In this document: positions 1-7,397 of the stretch, in pieces
Numbering within the stretch: position 1 is the stretch's first letter
Layout: each line of letters opens with the position of its first letter
NCBI GenBank assembly: GCA_905373305.1
Contig: CAJPSM010000017.1
Span: 1 to 18,391 of the forward strand
Reading direction: 5' to 3'
Source: an uncultured Streptococcus sp.
GTDB taxonomy: Bacteria; Bacillota; Bacilli; Lactobacillales; Streptococcaceae
DNA: 18,391 bases
Translations under genes and position numbers: made by a program
Notes under the pieces: generated by a model
Told to the model about the DNA's origin: nothing
What the model saw: only the letters and a program-made list of their open reading frames with translations
The model's database searches: none

Positions 1-18
1 AAATAAAAGGTATAAAAA

Positions 19-1461
19 ATGACATACGAAGTAAAATCTCTTAATGAAGAATGTGGTGTTTTCGGTATCTGGGGACATCCAGATGCTGCTAAATTGACCT
101 ATTTTGGACTCCACAGTCTTCAGCACCGTGGTCAGGAGGGGGCAGGAATCCTCTCCAATGATCAGGGGCAATTGAAGCGTCATCGTGATATGGGGCTTTT
201 ATCAGAAGTGTTCAGAAATCCAGCTAATTTGGATAAACTAACTGGAACGAGCGCGATTGGGCATGTGCGTTATGCGACTGCTGGCGAAGCTTCTGTTGAC
301 AACATCCAGCCCTTCCTCTTTCGCTTTCATGATATGCAGTTTGGACTTGCTCATAACGGAAACTTGACCAATGCCGAATCTCTCAAGCAAGAATTGGAAC
401 AAAGAGGAGCTATTTTCAGTTCAACTTCGGACTCGGAAATCTTGGCACACCTCATTCGTCGGAGTCACAATCCCAACTTGATGGGCAAAATCAAGGAGGC
501 GCTCAGCCTTGTAAAAGGTGGTTTTGCTTATATCCTGCTGTTTGAGGACAAGTTGATTGCGGCCCTTGATCCTAATGGCTTCCGTCCACTTTCTATCGGA
601 AAAATGGCAAACGGAGCGGTAGTTGTATCCTCAGAAACCTGTGCTTTTGAAGTTATTGGTGCTGAGTGGATTCGAGATTTGAAGCCTGGAGAGATTGTGA
701 TCATTGATGATAAGGACATCCAGTATGATAGCTATACAGATGATACACAGTTGGCGATTTGCTCTATGGAGTATATCTATTTTGCTCGCCCTGATTCTAA
801 TATCCATGGTGTCAATGTCCATACAGCTCGCAAACGTATGGGGGCTCAATTGGCGCGTGAATTTAAGCACGAAGCGGATATCGTGGTCGGTGTGCCAAAT
901 TCCTCACTCAGCGCAGCTATGGGCTTTGCAGAAGAGTCTGGTCTGCCAAATGAAATGGGGCTGATCAAAAACCAATACACCCAACGTACCTTTATCCAAC
1001 CGACTCAGGAATTGCGGGAGCAAGGGGTGCGGATGAAACTGTCTGCCGTTTCGGGTGTTGTCAAAGGCAAACGTGTGGTGATGATTGATGATTCCATTGT
1101 TCGTGGGACGACCTCTCGCCGTATCGTTCAGCTTTTGAAAGAAGCAGGTGCGTCTGAGGTTCACGTTGCTATTGGTAGTCCAGCGTTAGCTTATCCATGT
1201 TTTTACGGGATTGATATCCAGACGCGTCAGGAGCTGATTGCGGCCAATCATACGGTCGAAGAAACTCGCCAAATTATTGGTGCGGATAGCCTGACCTATC
1301 TTTCGATTGATGGCTTGATTGATTCTATCGGCATCGAAACAGATGCGCCAAATGGTGGTCTCTGTGTCGCTTACTTTGACGGCGACTACCCAACTCCTCT
1401 CTACGACTATGAGGAAGACTATCGTAGAAGTTTGGGGGATAAGACCAGTTTTTACAAATAG
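19..1461 (+). CDS. purF: Amidophosphoribosyltransferase PurF
   Basis: This enzyme catalyses the first committed step of purine synthesis: PRPP plus glutamine gives phosphoribosylamine. The 480-aa protein has an N-terminal Ntn-hydrolase glutaminase domain and a C-terminal PRPP-transferase domain. Residues 1-11 look like the propeptide, leaving Cys12 (ECGVFG) as the N-terminal nucleophile after cleavage. The PRPP loop is MIDDSIVRGTT at residues 355-365. An AAAGG ribosome binding site lies at 7-11, ahead of the ATG, and the gene is complete. The [4Fe-4S] ligand set known from Bacillus PurF is incomplete: Cys248, Cys394 and Cys449 align with ligands, but the first cysteine of the C-terminal pair is Gly446 (NGGLC). 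The operon promoter lies upstream, outside the window. Confidence 0.97.
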   Translation: MTYEVKSLNEECGVFGIWGHPDAAKLTYFGLHSLQHRGQEGAGILSNDQGQLKRHRDMGLLSEVFRNPANLDKLTGTSAIGHVRYATAGEASVDNIQPFLFRFHDMQFGLAHNGNLTNAESLKQELEQRGAIFSSTSDSEILAHLIRRSHNPNLMGKIKEALSLVKGGFAYILLFEDKLIAALDPNGFRPLSIGKMANGAVVVSSETCAFEVIGAEWIRDLKPGEIVIIDDKDIQYDSYTDDTQLAICSMEYIYFARPDSNIHGVNVHTARKRMGAQLAREFKHEADIVVGVPNSSLSAAMGFAEESGLPNEMGLIKNQYTQRTFIQPTQELREQGVRMKLSAVSGVVKGKRVVMIDDSIVRGTTSRRIVQLLKEAGASEVHVAIGSPALAYPCFYGIDIQTRQELIAANHTVEETRQIIGADSLTYLSIDGLIDSIGIETDAPNGGLCVAYFDGDYPTPLYDYEEDYRRSLGDKTSFYK

Positions 1462-1501
1462 ACGGATAACGATTTTCCATTAAAGGAAAGGAATGAACAA
1501 A

Positions 1502-2524
1502 ATGACGAATAAAAATGCTTATGCGCAATCCGGTGTGGATGTTGAAGCGGGTTATGAAGTTGTTGAACGGATCAAAAAGCACGTAGCTCGTACGGAGCGT
1601 GCAGGTGTTATGGGAGCTCTAGGTGGTTTCGGTGGCATGTTTGACCTTTCAAAGACGGGGGTCAAAGAACCCGTCTTGATCTCAGGGACTGACGGTGTTG
1701 GAACCAAACTCATGCTGGCTATCAAGTACGATAAGCACGATACCATCGGTCAGGACTGTGTGGCCATGTGTGTCAATGACATCATCGCTGCAGGTGCGGA
1801 GCCCCTCTATTTCCTCGACTACGTCGCAACTGGTAAGAATGAACCAGCTAAGCTAGAACAAGTGGTTGCTGGTGTGGCAGAAGGTTGTGTGCAGGCAGGT
1901 GCTGCCCTCATCGGTGGGGAAACAGCTGAAATGCCTGGTATGTATGGCGAAGATGACTACGACTTGGCTGGATTTGCGGTCGGTGTGGCTGAAAAATCTC
2001 AAATCATTGACGGTTCAAAGGTGGCAGAAGGTGATGTTCTTCTCGGACTTGCTTCAAGTGGGATTCACTCAAATGGTTACTCACTCGTTCGTCGTGTCTT
2101 TGCCGACTACACAGGCGAAGAATTCTTGCCAGAATTGGAAGGCAAGAAACTCAAGGAAGTCCTTCTTGAGCCGACTCGTATCTATGTCAAGGCTGTCTTG
2201 CCACTCATCAAGGAAGAGTTGGTCAACGGTATTGCTCACATCACAGGTGGCGGCTTTATCGAAAATGTCCCTCGTATGTTTGCAGATGACTTGGCTGCGG
2301 AAATTGAAGAAGACAAAGTTCCAGTGCTTCCGATTTTCAAGGCTCTTGAAAAATACGGTGAAATCAAGCATGAAGAAATGTTTGAAATCTTCAATATGGG
2401 TGTTGGACTCATGTTGGCAGTTAGCCCTGAAAATGTGAATCGTGTCAAGGAATTGCTGGATGAACCAGTTTATGAAATTGGTCGCATCGTCAAGAAAGAA
2501 AACGAAAGTGTCATCATCAAATGA
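1502..2524 (+). CDS. purM: Phosphoribosylaminoimidazole synthetase (AIR synthetase) PurM
   Basis: PurM closes the imidazole ring, converting FGAM and ATP to AIR in the cytosol. The protein belongs to the PurM/SelD/ThiL ATP-binding superfamily. Visible motifs are the Gly-rich GTDGVGTK at residues 62-69 and GGETAEMPG from residue 138. I chose the ATG at 1502 (340 aa), because the AAAGGA at 1487-1492 is well placed for it and it matches the streptococcal protein length. An in-frame ATG at 1493 would add three residues (MNK). The stop overlaps the purN start in an ATGA arrangement (2521-2524), which implies translational coupling. The gene follows purF by 40 bp with no terminator, so it belongs to the same transcript. 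Confidence 0.97.
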   Translation: MTNKNAYAQSGVDVEAGYEVVERIKKHVARTERAGVMGALGGFGGMFDLSKTGVKEPVLISGTDGVGTKLMLAIKYDKHDTIGQDCVAMCVNDIIAAGAEPLYFLDYVATGKNEPAKLEQVVAGVAEGCVQAGAALIGGETAEMPGMYGEDDYDLAGFAVGVAEKSQIIDGSKVAEGDVLLGLASSGIHSNGYSLVRRVFADYTGEEFLPELEGKKLKEVLLEPTRIYVKAVLPLIKEELVNGIAHITGGGFIENVPRMFADDLAAEIEEDKVPVLPIFKALEKYGEIKHEEMFEIFNMGVGLMLAVSPENVNRVKELLDEPVYEIGRIVKKENESVIIK

Positions 2525-3066
2525 AAAAAATAGCGGTTTTTGCCTCTGGTAATGGCTCAAATTTTCAGGTGATTGCCGAAGAATTTCCAGTGGAGTTTGT
2601 CTTTTCAGACCACCGAGATGCCTATGTGCTGGAGCGGGCAGACAAGCTTGGCGTCCTGTCCTATGCTTTTGAACTCAAGGAGTTTGAGAACAAGGCAGAC
2701 TATGAAGCAGCTCTTGTCGAACTCTTGAAAGAACACCAGATTGACTTGGTTTGCCTAGCAGGCTATATGAAAATCGTTGGGCCAACCTTATTGGCAGCCT
2801 ATGAAGGCCGAATCATCAATATCCATCCAGCCTACCTGCCAGAATTTCCAGGAGCTCATGGGATTGAGGACGCTTGGAATGCTGGAGTTACTGAGAGCGG
2901 CGTGACCATTCACTGGGTGGACTCAGGTGTGGATACAGGCAAGGTCATCAAACAAGTCCGTGTGCCACGTCTAGCAGATGATACTATCGAAAACTTTGAA
3001 GCTCGTATTCATGAGGCTGAGTACAAGTTGTATCCAGAGGTTATTAGAGAATTGTTGGATAAGTAA
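2521..3066 (+). CDS. purN: Phosphoribosylglycinamide formyltransferase PurN
   Basis: PurN is the folate-dependent GAR transformylase; it transfers a formyl group from 10-formyl-THF to GAR. The 181-aa protein has the N-terminal Rossmann-like GAR-binding segment (FASGNGSNF, residues 7-15). Its catalytic trio can be seen as Asn100 and His102 (INIHPAYLPEFPG) and Asp138 (GVDTG), which match Asn106/His108/Asp144 of the E. coli enzyme. The start codon overlaps the purM stop by 4 nt. purH follows almost directly. In pneumococcus I recall a vanZ gene between purN and purH; it is absent here, which suggests either the ancestral arrangement or a loss. Confidence 0.96.
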   Translation: MKKIAVFASGNGSNFQVIAEEFPVEFVFSDHRDAYVLERADKLGVLSYAFELKEFENKADYEAALVELLKEHQIDLVCLAGYMKIVGPTLLAAYEGRIINIHPAYLPEFPGAHGIEDAWNAGVTESGVTIHWVDSGVDTGKVIKQVRVPRLADDTIENFEARIHEAEYKLYPEVIRELLDK

Positions 3067-3081
3067 ATGAAAGGAAATAAC

Positions 3082-4629
3082 ATGACTAAACGCGCCTTAA
3101 TCAGCGTCTCAGACAAAGCGGGCATTGTTGAATTTGCCCAAGAACTTAAAAAACTCGATTGGGATATCATCTCAACAGGTGGGACAAAGGTTACCCTTGA
3201 TAATGCTGGTGTGGAGACCATTGCAATTGATGATGTGACGGGCTTCCCAGAAATGATGGACGGTCGTGTCAAGACCCTTCACCCAAATATCCATGGTGGG
3301 CTCCTCGCTCGTCGTGATCTCGATAGCCACCTTGAGGCGGCTAAGGACAATAAGATCGAGCTCATCGACCTTGTAGTTGTCAATCTTTATCCTTTCAAGG
3401 AAACGATTCTCAAACCAGATGTGACGTACGCTGATGCGGTGGAGAACATCGATATTGGTGGGCCATCCATGCTTCGTTCAGCTGCTAAAAACCACGCTAG
3501 CGTAACGGTTGTAGTAGACCCTGCTGACTATGCTGTGGTTTTGGAAGAATTGTCAGCTAATGGCGAAACGACTTACGAAACTCGTCAACGTTTGGCAGCT
3601 AAGGTTTTCCGTCACACAGCAGCTTATGATGCCTTGATTGCAGAATACTTCACAGCTCAAGTGGGTGAAGCAAAACCAGAAAAGCTCACTTTGACCTATG
3701 ACCTCAAGCAAGCCATGCGTTACGGTGAAAACCCTCAGCAGGATGCTGACTTCTACCAAAAAGCTTTGCCAACAGACTATTCGATTGCTTCAGCGAAGCA
3801 GCTCAACGGTAAAGAATTGTCATTTAACAATATCCGTGATGCTGATGCGGCCATCCGTATTATCCGTGATTTCAAAGACCGTCCAACCGTTGTAGCTCTC
3901 AAACACATGAACCCGTGCGGTATCGGTCAAGCTGATGACATCGAAACTGCTTGGGACTACGCTTATGAGTCTGACCCAGTGTCTATCTTCGGTGGAATCG
4001 TCGTTCTCAATCGTGAGGTGGATGCTGCGACTGCTGAGAAGATGCACGGTGTTTTCCTCGAGATTATCATCGCACCGAGCTATACCGATGAAGCGCTAGC
4101 CATTTTGACCAACAAAAAGAAAAACTTGCGTATCCTTGCCTTGCCATTCGACGCTCAAGATGCCAGCGAAGTGGAAGCAGAATACACAGGTGTGGTTGGT
4201 GGACTTCTTGTGCAAAACCAAGACGTGGTCAAGGAAAGCCCAGCTGACTGGCAAGTGGTGACCAAACGCCAGCCAACTGAGACAGAGGCGACTGCTCTTG
4301 AGTTCGCTTGGAAAGCTATCAAGTATGTCAAATCAAACGGTATCATCGTAACCAACGATCACATGACACTTGGTGTTGGTCCAGGTCAAACCAATCGTGT
4401 AGCTTCCGTCCGTATTGCGATTGACCAAGCCAAAGACCGTCTTGACGGCGCTGTTCTTGCTTCAGATGCCTTCTTCCCATTTGCAGATAACGTGGAAGAA
4501 ATCGCCAAAGCGGGAATTAAGGCGATAATCCAACCTGGAGGATCAGTCCGTGACCAAGAGTCTATCGAAGCGGCGGACAAATATGGTTTGACTATGGTTT
4601 TCACAGGCGTGAGACATTTTAGACATTAA
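3082..4629 (+). CDS. purH: Bifunctional AICAR transformylase / IMP cyclohydrolase PurH
   Basis: PurH performs the last two steps to IMP. The N-terminal MGS-like cyclohydrolase domain shows STGGT (residues 31-35) and HPNIHGG (from His67). The C-terminal AICAR transformylase shows RYGENPQQ (213-220) and the catalytic Lys274-His275 in LKHMNPCGIG. The ATG at 3082 gives 515 aa, the usual family length, and has AAAGGA at 3070-3075. An in-frame ATG at 3067, directly after the purN stop, lacks a ribosome binding site. The final codons (RHFRH and stop) lie in the 17-bp sequence repeated at the far end of the following cassette, so insertion left the reading frame intact. Confidence 0.97.
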   Translation: MTKRALISVSDKAGIVEFAQELKKLDWDIISTGGTKVTLDNAGVETIAIDDVTGFPEMMDGRVKTLHPNIHGGLLARRDLDSHLEAAKDNKIELIDLVVVNLYPFKETILKPDVTYADAVENIDIGGPSMLRSAAKNHASVTVVVDPADYAVVLEELSANGETTYETRQRLAAKVFRHTAAYDALIAEYFTAQVGEAKPEKLTLTYDLKQAMRYGENPQQDADFYQKALPTDYSIASAKQLNGKELSFNNIRDADAAIRIIRDFKDRPTVVALKHMNPCGIGQADDIETAWDYAYESDPVSIFGGIVVLNREVDAATAEKMHGVFLEIIIAPSYTDEALAILTNKKKNLRILALPFDAQDASEVEAEYTGVVGGLLVQNQDVVKESPADWQVVTKRQPTETEATALEFAWKAIKYVKSNGIIVTNDHMTLGVGPGQTNRVASVRIAIDQAKDRLDGAVLASDAFFPFADNVEEIAKAGIKAIIQPGGSVRDQESIEAADKYGLTMVFTGVRHFRH

Positions 4630-4633
4630 GAAG
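4617..4633. repeat. Left copy of 17-bp direct repeat (att-like), purH 3' end
   Basis: The 17-mer TTTTAGACATTAAGAAG covers the last codons and stop of purH. It recurs exactly at 7264-7280, beyond the ATPase/DUF4435 genes. The flanking bases differ on both sides, so the perfect match is exactly 17 bp. The chance of such a match at precisely the two ends of an A/T-rich insert is low. I interpret it as a duplicated target or attachment core. Confidence 0.75.
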
Positions 4634-4677
4634 CTAATGTTTCAATATAAACAAAAATTGATTATAATAACATTTGT

Positions 4678-4705
4678 AAAAAGTAAGTCGAAAGGCTTGC
4701 TTTTT
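4678..4705 (+). terminator. Intrinsic terminator with GAAA tetraloop at the cassette's left edge
   Basis: A 12-bp stem (AAAAAGTAAGTC at 4678-4689 with GGCTTGCTTTTT at 4694-4705, including two G-U pairs) is capped by a GAAA tetraloop. It ends in five Ts. The flanking A and T runs make it potentially bidirectional. It would end the purH transcript and is followed at once by the cassette promoter. Confidence 0.75.
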
Positions 4706-4713
4706 GGTATAAT
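4705..4713 (+). promoter_or_regulatory. Extended -10 promoter for the ATPase/DUF4435 pair
   Basis: TGGTATAAT is a perfect -10 hexamer (4708-4713) with an extended TG element, which is strong in streptococci. No convincing -35 is seen 17 bp upstream, where the terminator stem lies. The ATPase start at 4746 is 32 bp downstream of the -10, so a short leader is expected. Confidence 0.65.
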
Positions 4714-4745
4714 TGTAATAAATAAAACTATCAAGGAGTATATGC

Positions 4746-6218
4746 ATGCCTTTAATTGAGAAATTTAAAATTAATAATCTTCACAATTATTATGATGTTG
4801 AGTTGAATTTTAAGAATGATAAGACTATTTACATTGGAGAAAATGGTGTTGGTAAGACCACTATTCTTTCGATGCTATATTATTTGCTTGATTTAAACTA
4901 TGAAAGATTATCAAAATATATTTTTGAGAGTCTTGAAATTGAATTTGAAGGGAAAAAAAGTGTAAAAATAACTAAAAGTGATATTAAGCATATAAATTCA
5001 GTAGTCAGAAGTCGCAAGGTACGATATCCGAAATTTATAGTTGATGAATTGATTAATGAAATTGAACAAGACGAAAATTTGATGAACGAACTATTGAAAT
5101 TAGAGACTACGACAGATTTTATATTTAATTTCGAATTAAGAAAATTATATGAAAAATATTCATTATTGCATAATTATCCCAAACCTCTTATTCAAGAACT
5201 CATGGTTGAGGTTTTAGAGAGAATTAATCCTTCAGAGTACATGGAACTAATAGGCTATATAGAGGAATTAAAAAATAAGTATAAAATTTTATACTTCCCA
5301 ACTTATAGAAGAATTGAGGAAGATTTACGTAAATTAAATATAGATCCTAAAAATGTTGCTCCTGGAGAAGAGATATTAAATAGTAAATTTAGTGGAGAAT
5401 TAATTCATTTTGGTATGGAAGATGTCGACCATAGGATAAAAGAACTATTAAATAAGATTAGTAAGGAAACCAACGAAAGTTACAATAATATGACTAGTGG
5501 TTTATTAAATACTTTTTCTAATGGGGAAAGTATTAAAATTTCTGGTGAGAATTTTGATCCTGAAGAAGTAGATATCGCTCTGTCTAGATTAGGTGATAAA
5601 ATAACTGATGAAACTAAATCTATAATTTTAAGTAAGATACGTCAAGGTGTTTTGCACGAAGATAAATATTTGGACTATCTTGTTTCAAGTATTCTTGAAA
5701 ATTATAGAACTTTGGCAGATATTGATAGTAGGATTAATGATTTTAATCAAAGAGTAAATAAATATTTGTTTAGGAAAAAATTTTATTATAATCCACAGTC
5801 GTTAAGGTTAGATATCAAGAGGATTGATAGTAACGAGGAGACTATTTTTAAGAAAAGTCAGGATGGAGAAATAGTTGAAGATATTATTGATTTAAGTAAT
5901 CTTTCATCGGGTGAAAAACAGTTAATTTCAACCTTTTCCAAGATATTTTTAGAAGATGAAAAAGAACTTGTTATTCTGTTTGATGAGCCGGAGTTATCTT
6001 TATCCGTTCCATGGCAAGAGGAATTTATTTATGATATTTCTCAAGCAAGTAAGTGTAAATTTTTATTAACAGTAACTCATTCTCCATTCATATATAAAAA
6101 TCTCCTACCTTATGCGAAAGAGATTGATAAGTGTATTAAGGAAACTTCGCAAAATAGAGATAATAAATTTACATATTTCTTTTTAGATGACGATAATGAT
6201 GATGAACTGCCTTTTTAA
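4746..6218 (+). CDS. ABC/AAA-type ATPase, PARIS AriA-like
   Basis: This 490-aa protein is predicted to be a cytosolic SMC/OLD-like ATPase that senses infection and controls its partner. Visible features are Walker A GENGVGKT (residues 31-38), a long helical middle region (about 60-350), the ABC signature LSSGEKQ (386-392), Walker B LVILFDEPE with Asp413-Glu414, and the switch His445 (TVTHSP). The tail is very acidic (LDDDNDDELPF). The ATG has AAGGAG at 4733-4738. The next gene, 16 nt downstream, encodes a DUF4435/TOPRIM-like protein. That pairing and both sizes match AriA/AriB of PARIS, in which the ATPase holds the nuclease until triggered. Alternatives are an OLD- or Septu-like ATPase. The ATPase call is firm; the PARIS assignment rests mainly on the partner. 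Base composition is A/T-rich, unlike the pur genes. Confidence 0.85.
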   Translation: MPLIEKFKINNLHNYYDVELNFKNDKTIYIGENGVGKTTILSMLYYLLDLNYERLSKYIFESLEIEFEGKKSVKITKSDIKHINSVVRSRKVRYPKFIVDELINEIEQDENLMNELLKLETTTDFIFNFELRKLYEKYSLLHNYPKPLIQELMVEVLERINPSEYMELIGYIEELKNKYKILYFPTYRRIEEDLRKLNIDPKNVAPGEEILNSKFSGELIHFGMEDVDHRIKELLNKISKETNESYNNMTSGLLNTFSNGESIKISGENFDPEEVDIALSRLGDKITDETKSIILSKIRQGVLHEDKYLDYLVSSILENYRTLADIDSRINDFNQRVNKYLFRKKFYYNPQSLRLDIKRIDSNEETIFKKSQDGEIVEDIIDLSNLSSGEKQLISTFSKIFLEDEKELVILFDEPELSLSVPWQEEFIYDISQASKCKFLLTVTHSPFIYKNLLPYAKEIDKCIKETSQNRDNKFTYFFLDDDNDDELPF

Positions 6219-6234
6219 ATAAGGGGGATATAAT

Positions 6235-7212
6235 TTGAAATCAGTAACAATAGAAAATCACCTAGAAAGTTTGACAGAATCCTCAGTTATTTGGGAAAGG
6301 TATACGAGAGATGCTAAGGCTAACCCTAATAGATATTTTGTATTTTATGAAGGAAAAGATAGGCAGTATTATGATTGTCGAATACGAAATTTCACTAAAA
6401 ATTACAATGCATATGAGGTTGGTGGTAAGAGTAAAGTGTTGCAATTAGTTGATAAATTTACTCATGAGGAGGGTTATAAATTAAAGAATAAATTATTTTT
6501 TATAGATAAAGACTATGAAAAACACCGGTTAGATTCGGATGTATATATGACTCCAAAATATGCAGTTGAGAACTTTTACGTAAGCCATACAGCAATCGAG
6601 AGAATACTGAAAACACATTTTGGAATAAATGAAGATGATCCAGAGTTTGGCAAGGTATTAGATTTTTTTAATGAAAGATATAAAGAATTTATTCAACATC
6701 TGACGGATATGAATCTATGGGCTATTTGTTGTCAATTAAATGGGGTCAAAATAGACTTTGATTTGTTGGGGTTGAAAAATAATGCAGATAATATTTTAAA
6801 AGTTAAGTATAAAAAGTTAGAATTATCAGTTGAAGATATTAGTTTCTATTATTTTGAGAGGAAGTATGGTGAAAAATTAAGGGAGAAATCTGAAAGCGGG
6901 CTTGAGAAGAATGGTAGAGATTATACTGCTGAGCTATCTTATTTCATGGATAAAAAAGAATATATACGCAGTACTTTTGCCAATGATGTAGAGGAGTACC
7001 GTAGCTGTATAGAGAATTATTTTAGAGGTAAACAGTTGTTATGGTTTTTAAAAGAGTTTATATTATCCGTAGAAAATAAAAGTGGAGGTATTCTGCAAAA
7101 ACAATTTTTTATTGATGATAGAAATATAATGACAGTGTTTACTAATTGTGCAGACACGCCTGAGTGTTTGAATGACTACTTGAAAAGAAAATGTTGCTTG
7201 ATATTCAACTAG
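6235..7212 (+). CDS. DUF4435 (TOPRIM-like) protein, PARIS AriB-like effector
   Basis: The 325-aa protein shows DUF4435 hallmarks. These are VFYEGKDRQYY with Glu39, Gly40 and Asp42, then FFIDKDYE with Asp91 and Asp93, and YAVENFY with Glu112-Asn113. Together they form the acidic TOPRIM-type metal site expected in AriB. In E. coli PARIS, AriB is released by phage anti-restriction proteins and cleaves host tRNA; applying this here is inference. The start is TTG at 6235, because AAGGGGGA at 6221-6228 is ideally spaced and the first in-frame ATG (residue 105) would remove the active-site motifs. The gene follows the ATPase by 16 nt and shares its transcript. Its stop lies within a long inverted repeat. 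It could be another DUF4435 nuclease outside PARIS. Confidence 0.82.
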   Translation: MKSVTIENHLESLTESSVIWERYTRDAKANPNRYFVFYEGKDRQYYDCRIRNFTKNYNAYEVGGKSKVLQLVDKFTHEEGYKLKNKLFFIDKDYEKHRLDSDVYMTPKYAVENFYVSHTAIERILKTHFGINEDDPEFGKVLDFFNERYKEFIQHLTDMNLWAICCQLNGVKIDFDLLGLKNNADNILKVKYKKLELSVEDISFYYFERKYGEKLREKSESGLEKNGRDYTAELSYFMDKKEYIRSTFANDVEEYRSCIENYFRGKQLLWFLKEFILSVENKSGGILQKQFFIDDRNIMTVFTNCADTPECLNDYLKRKCCLIFN

Positions 7213-7250
7213 TCTTTATTATATGTGGAAATTATATAAGATTAGTTGAA
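7204..7250 (+). repeat. Long inverted repeat over the DUF4435 stop codon
   Basis: TTCAACTAGTCTT (7204-7216) pairs with AAGATTAGTTGAA (7238-7250) over 13 bp including one G-U. The A/T-rich interior can extend the stem. No proper T-tract follows (ACTTTGAG), so it looks more like a 3'-end-stabilising hairpin or a weak terminator than a classic intrinsic terminator. The effector stop codon (7210-7212) lies in the 5' arm. Confidence 0.6.
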
Positions 7251-7263
7251 ACTTTGAGTAAAT

Positions 7264-7280
7264 TTTTAGACATTAAGAAG
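7264..7280. repeat. Right copy of the 17-bp direct repeat (purH 3'-end remnant)
   Basis: This is an exact duplicate of 4617-4633. In the purH frame it still reads Phe-Arg-His-stop, although no gene precedes it. It sits 52 bp after the DUF4435 stop and 4 bp before a strong terminator, which marks the right end of the cassette. Confidence 0.75.
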
Positions 7281-7283
7281 ACA

Positions 7284-7315
7284 AAAGGGAAGAAAACAGT
7301 TTCTTTCCTTTTTTT
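7284..7315 (+). terminator. Intrinsic terminator, probably the original purH terminator
   Basis: GGGAAGAAA (7287-7295) pairs with TTTCTTTCC (7300-7308) around an ACAG loop. Seven Ts follow (7309-7315), with an A-run before the stem. It ends the cassette transcript now and would have followed purH directly before the insertion. It separates upstream transcription from the purD promoter. Confidence 0.8.
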
Positions 7316-7330
7316 GTCTAAAACGCGGAG

Positions 7331-7365
7331 CGGAACGAGATTAAAACGAACGTTTGTGATATAAT
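7331..7365 (+). promoter_or_regulatory. purD promoter (extended -10) with PurBox-like sites
   Basis: TGATATAAT (7357-7365) is an extended -10 with a perfect TATAAT at 7360-7365. Just upstream, AAAACGAACGTT (7343-7354) matches 10 of 13 positions of the PurBox consensus AWWWCCGAACWWT known for Gram-positive PurR. A weaker CGGAAC lies 15 bp further upstream at 7331-7336. No good -35 is seen, so activation or PurR control is plausible. The promoter is read with more confidence than the operator. Confidence 0.6.
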
Positions 7366-7397
7366 ATTAGTAAATAATTCGCAAAAGAGGTTGAAAG

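Larger units (their letters stand above)
4634..7280. mobile_element. Putative recombinase-less defence cassette inserted at the purH 3' end
   Basis: The segment between the two 17-bp repeats, counting one copy, is 2647 bp. It is visibly richer in A/T than the neighbouring pur genes. It contains a terminator, a promoter, an ATPase gene and a DUF4435 gene, and no integrase, transposase or phage gene. Removing it would rejoin the purH stop to the intrinsic terminator at 7284-7315, which plausibly restores the ancestral junction. Mobilisation in trans or acquisition by transformation is inference. A 7-bp inverted pair, GTTTCAA at 4639-4645 and TTGAAAC at 7246-7252, lies just inside the ends and could be arm-like, but it is too short to rely on. 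Confidence 0.6.

Noticed and set aside
4634..7280. An integrase or transposase within the first cassette
   Set aside because: Only the ATPase and DUF4435 reading frames exist there; no other frame of useful length or recombinase motif was seen, so the cassette is described as recombinase-less.
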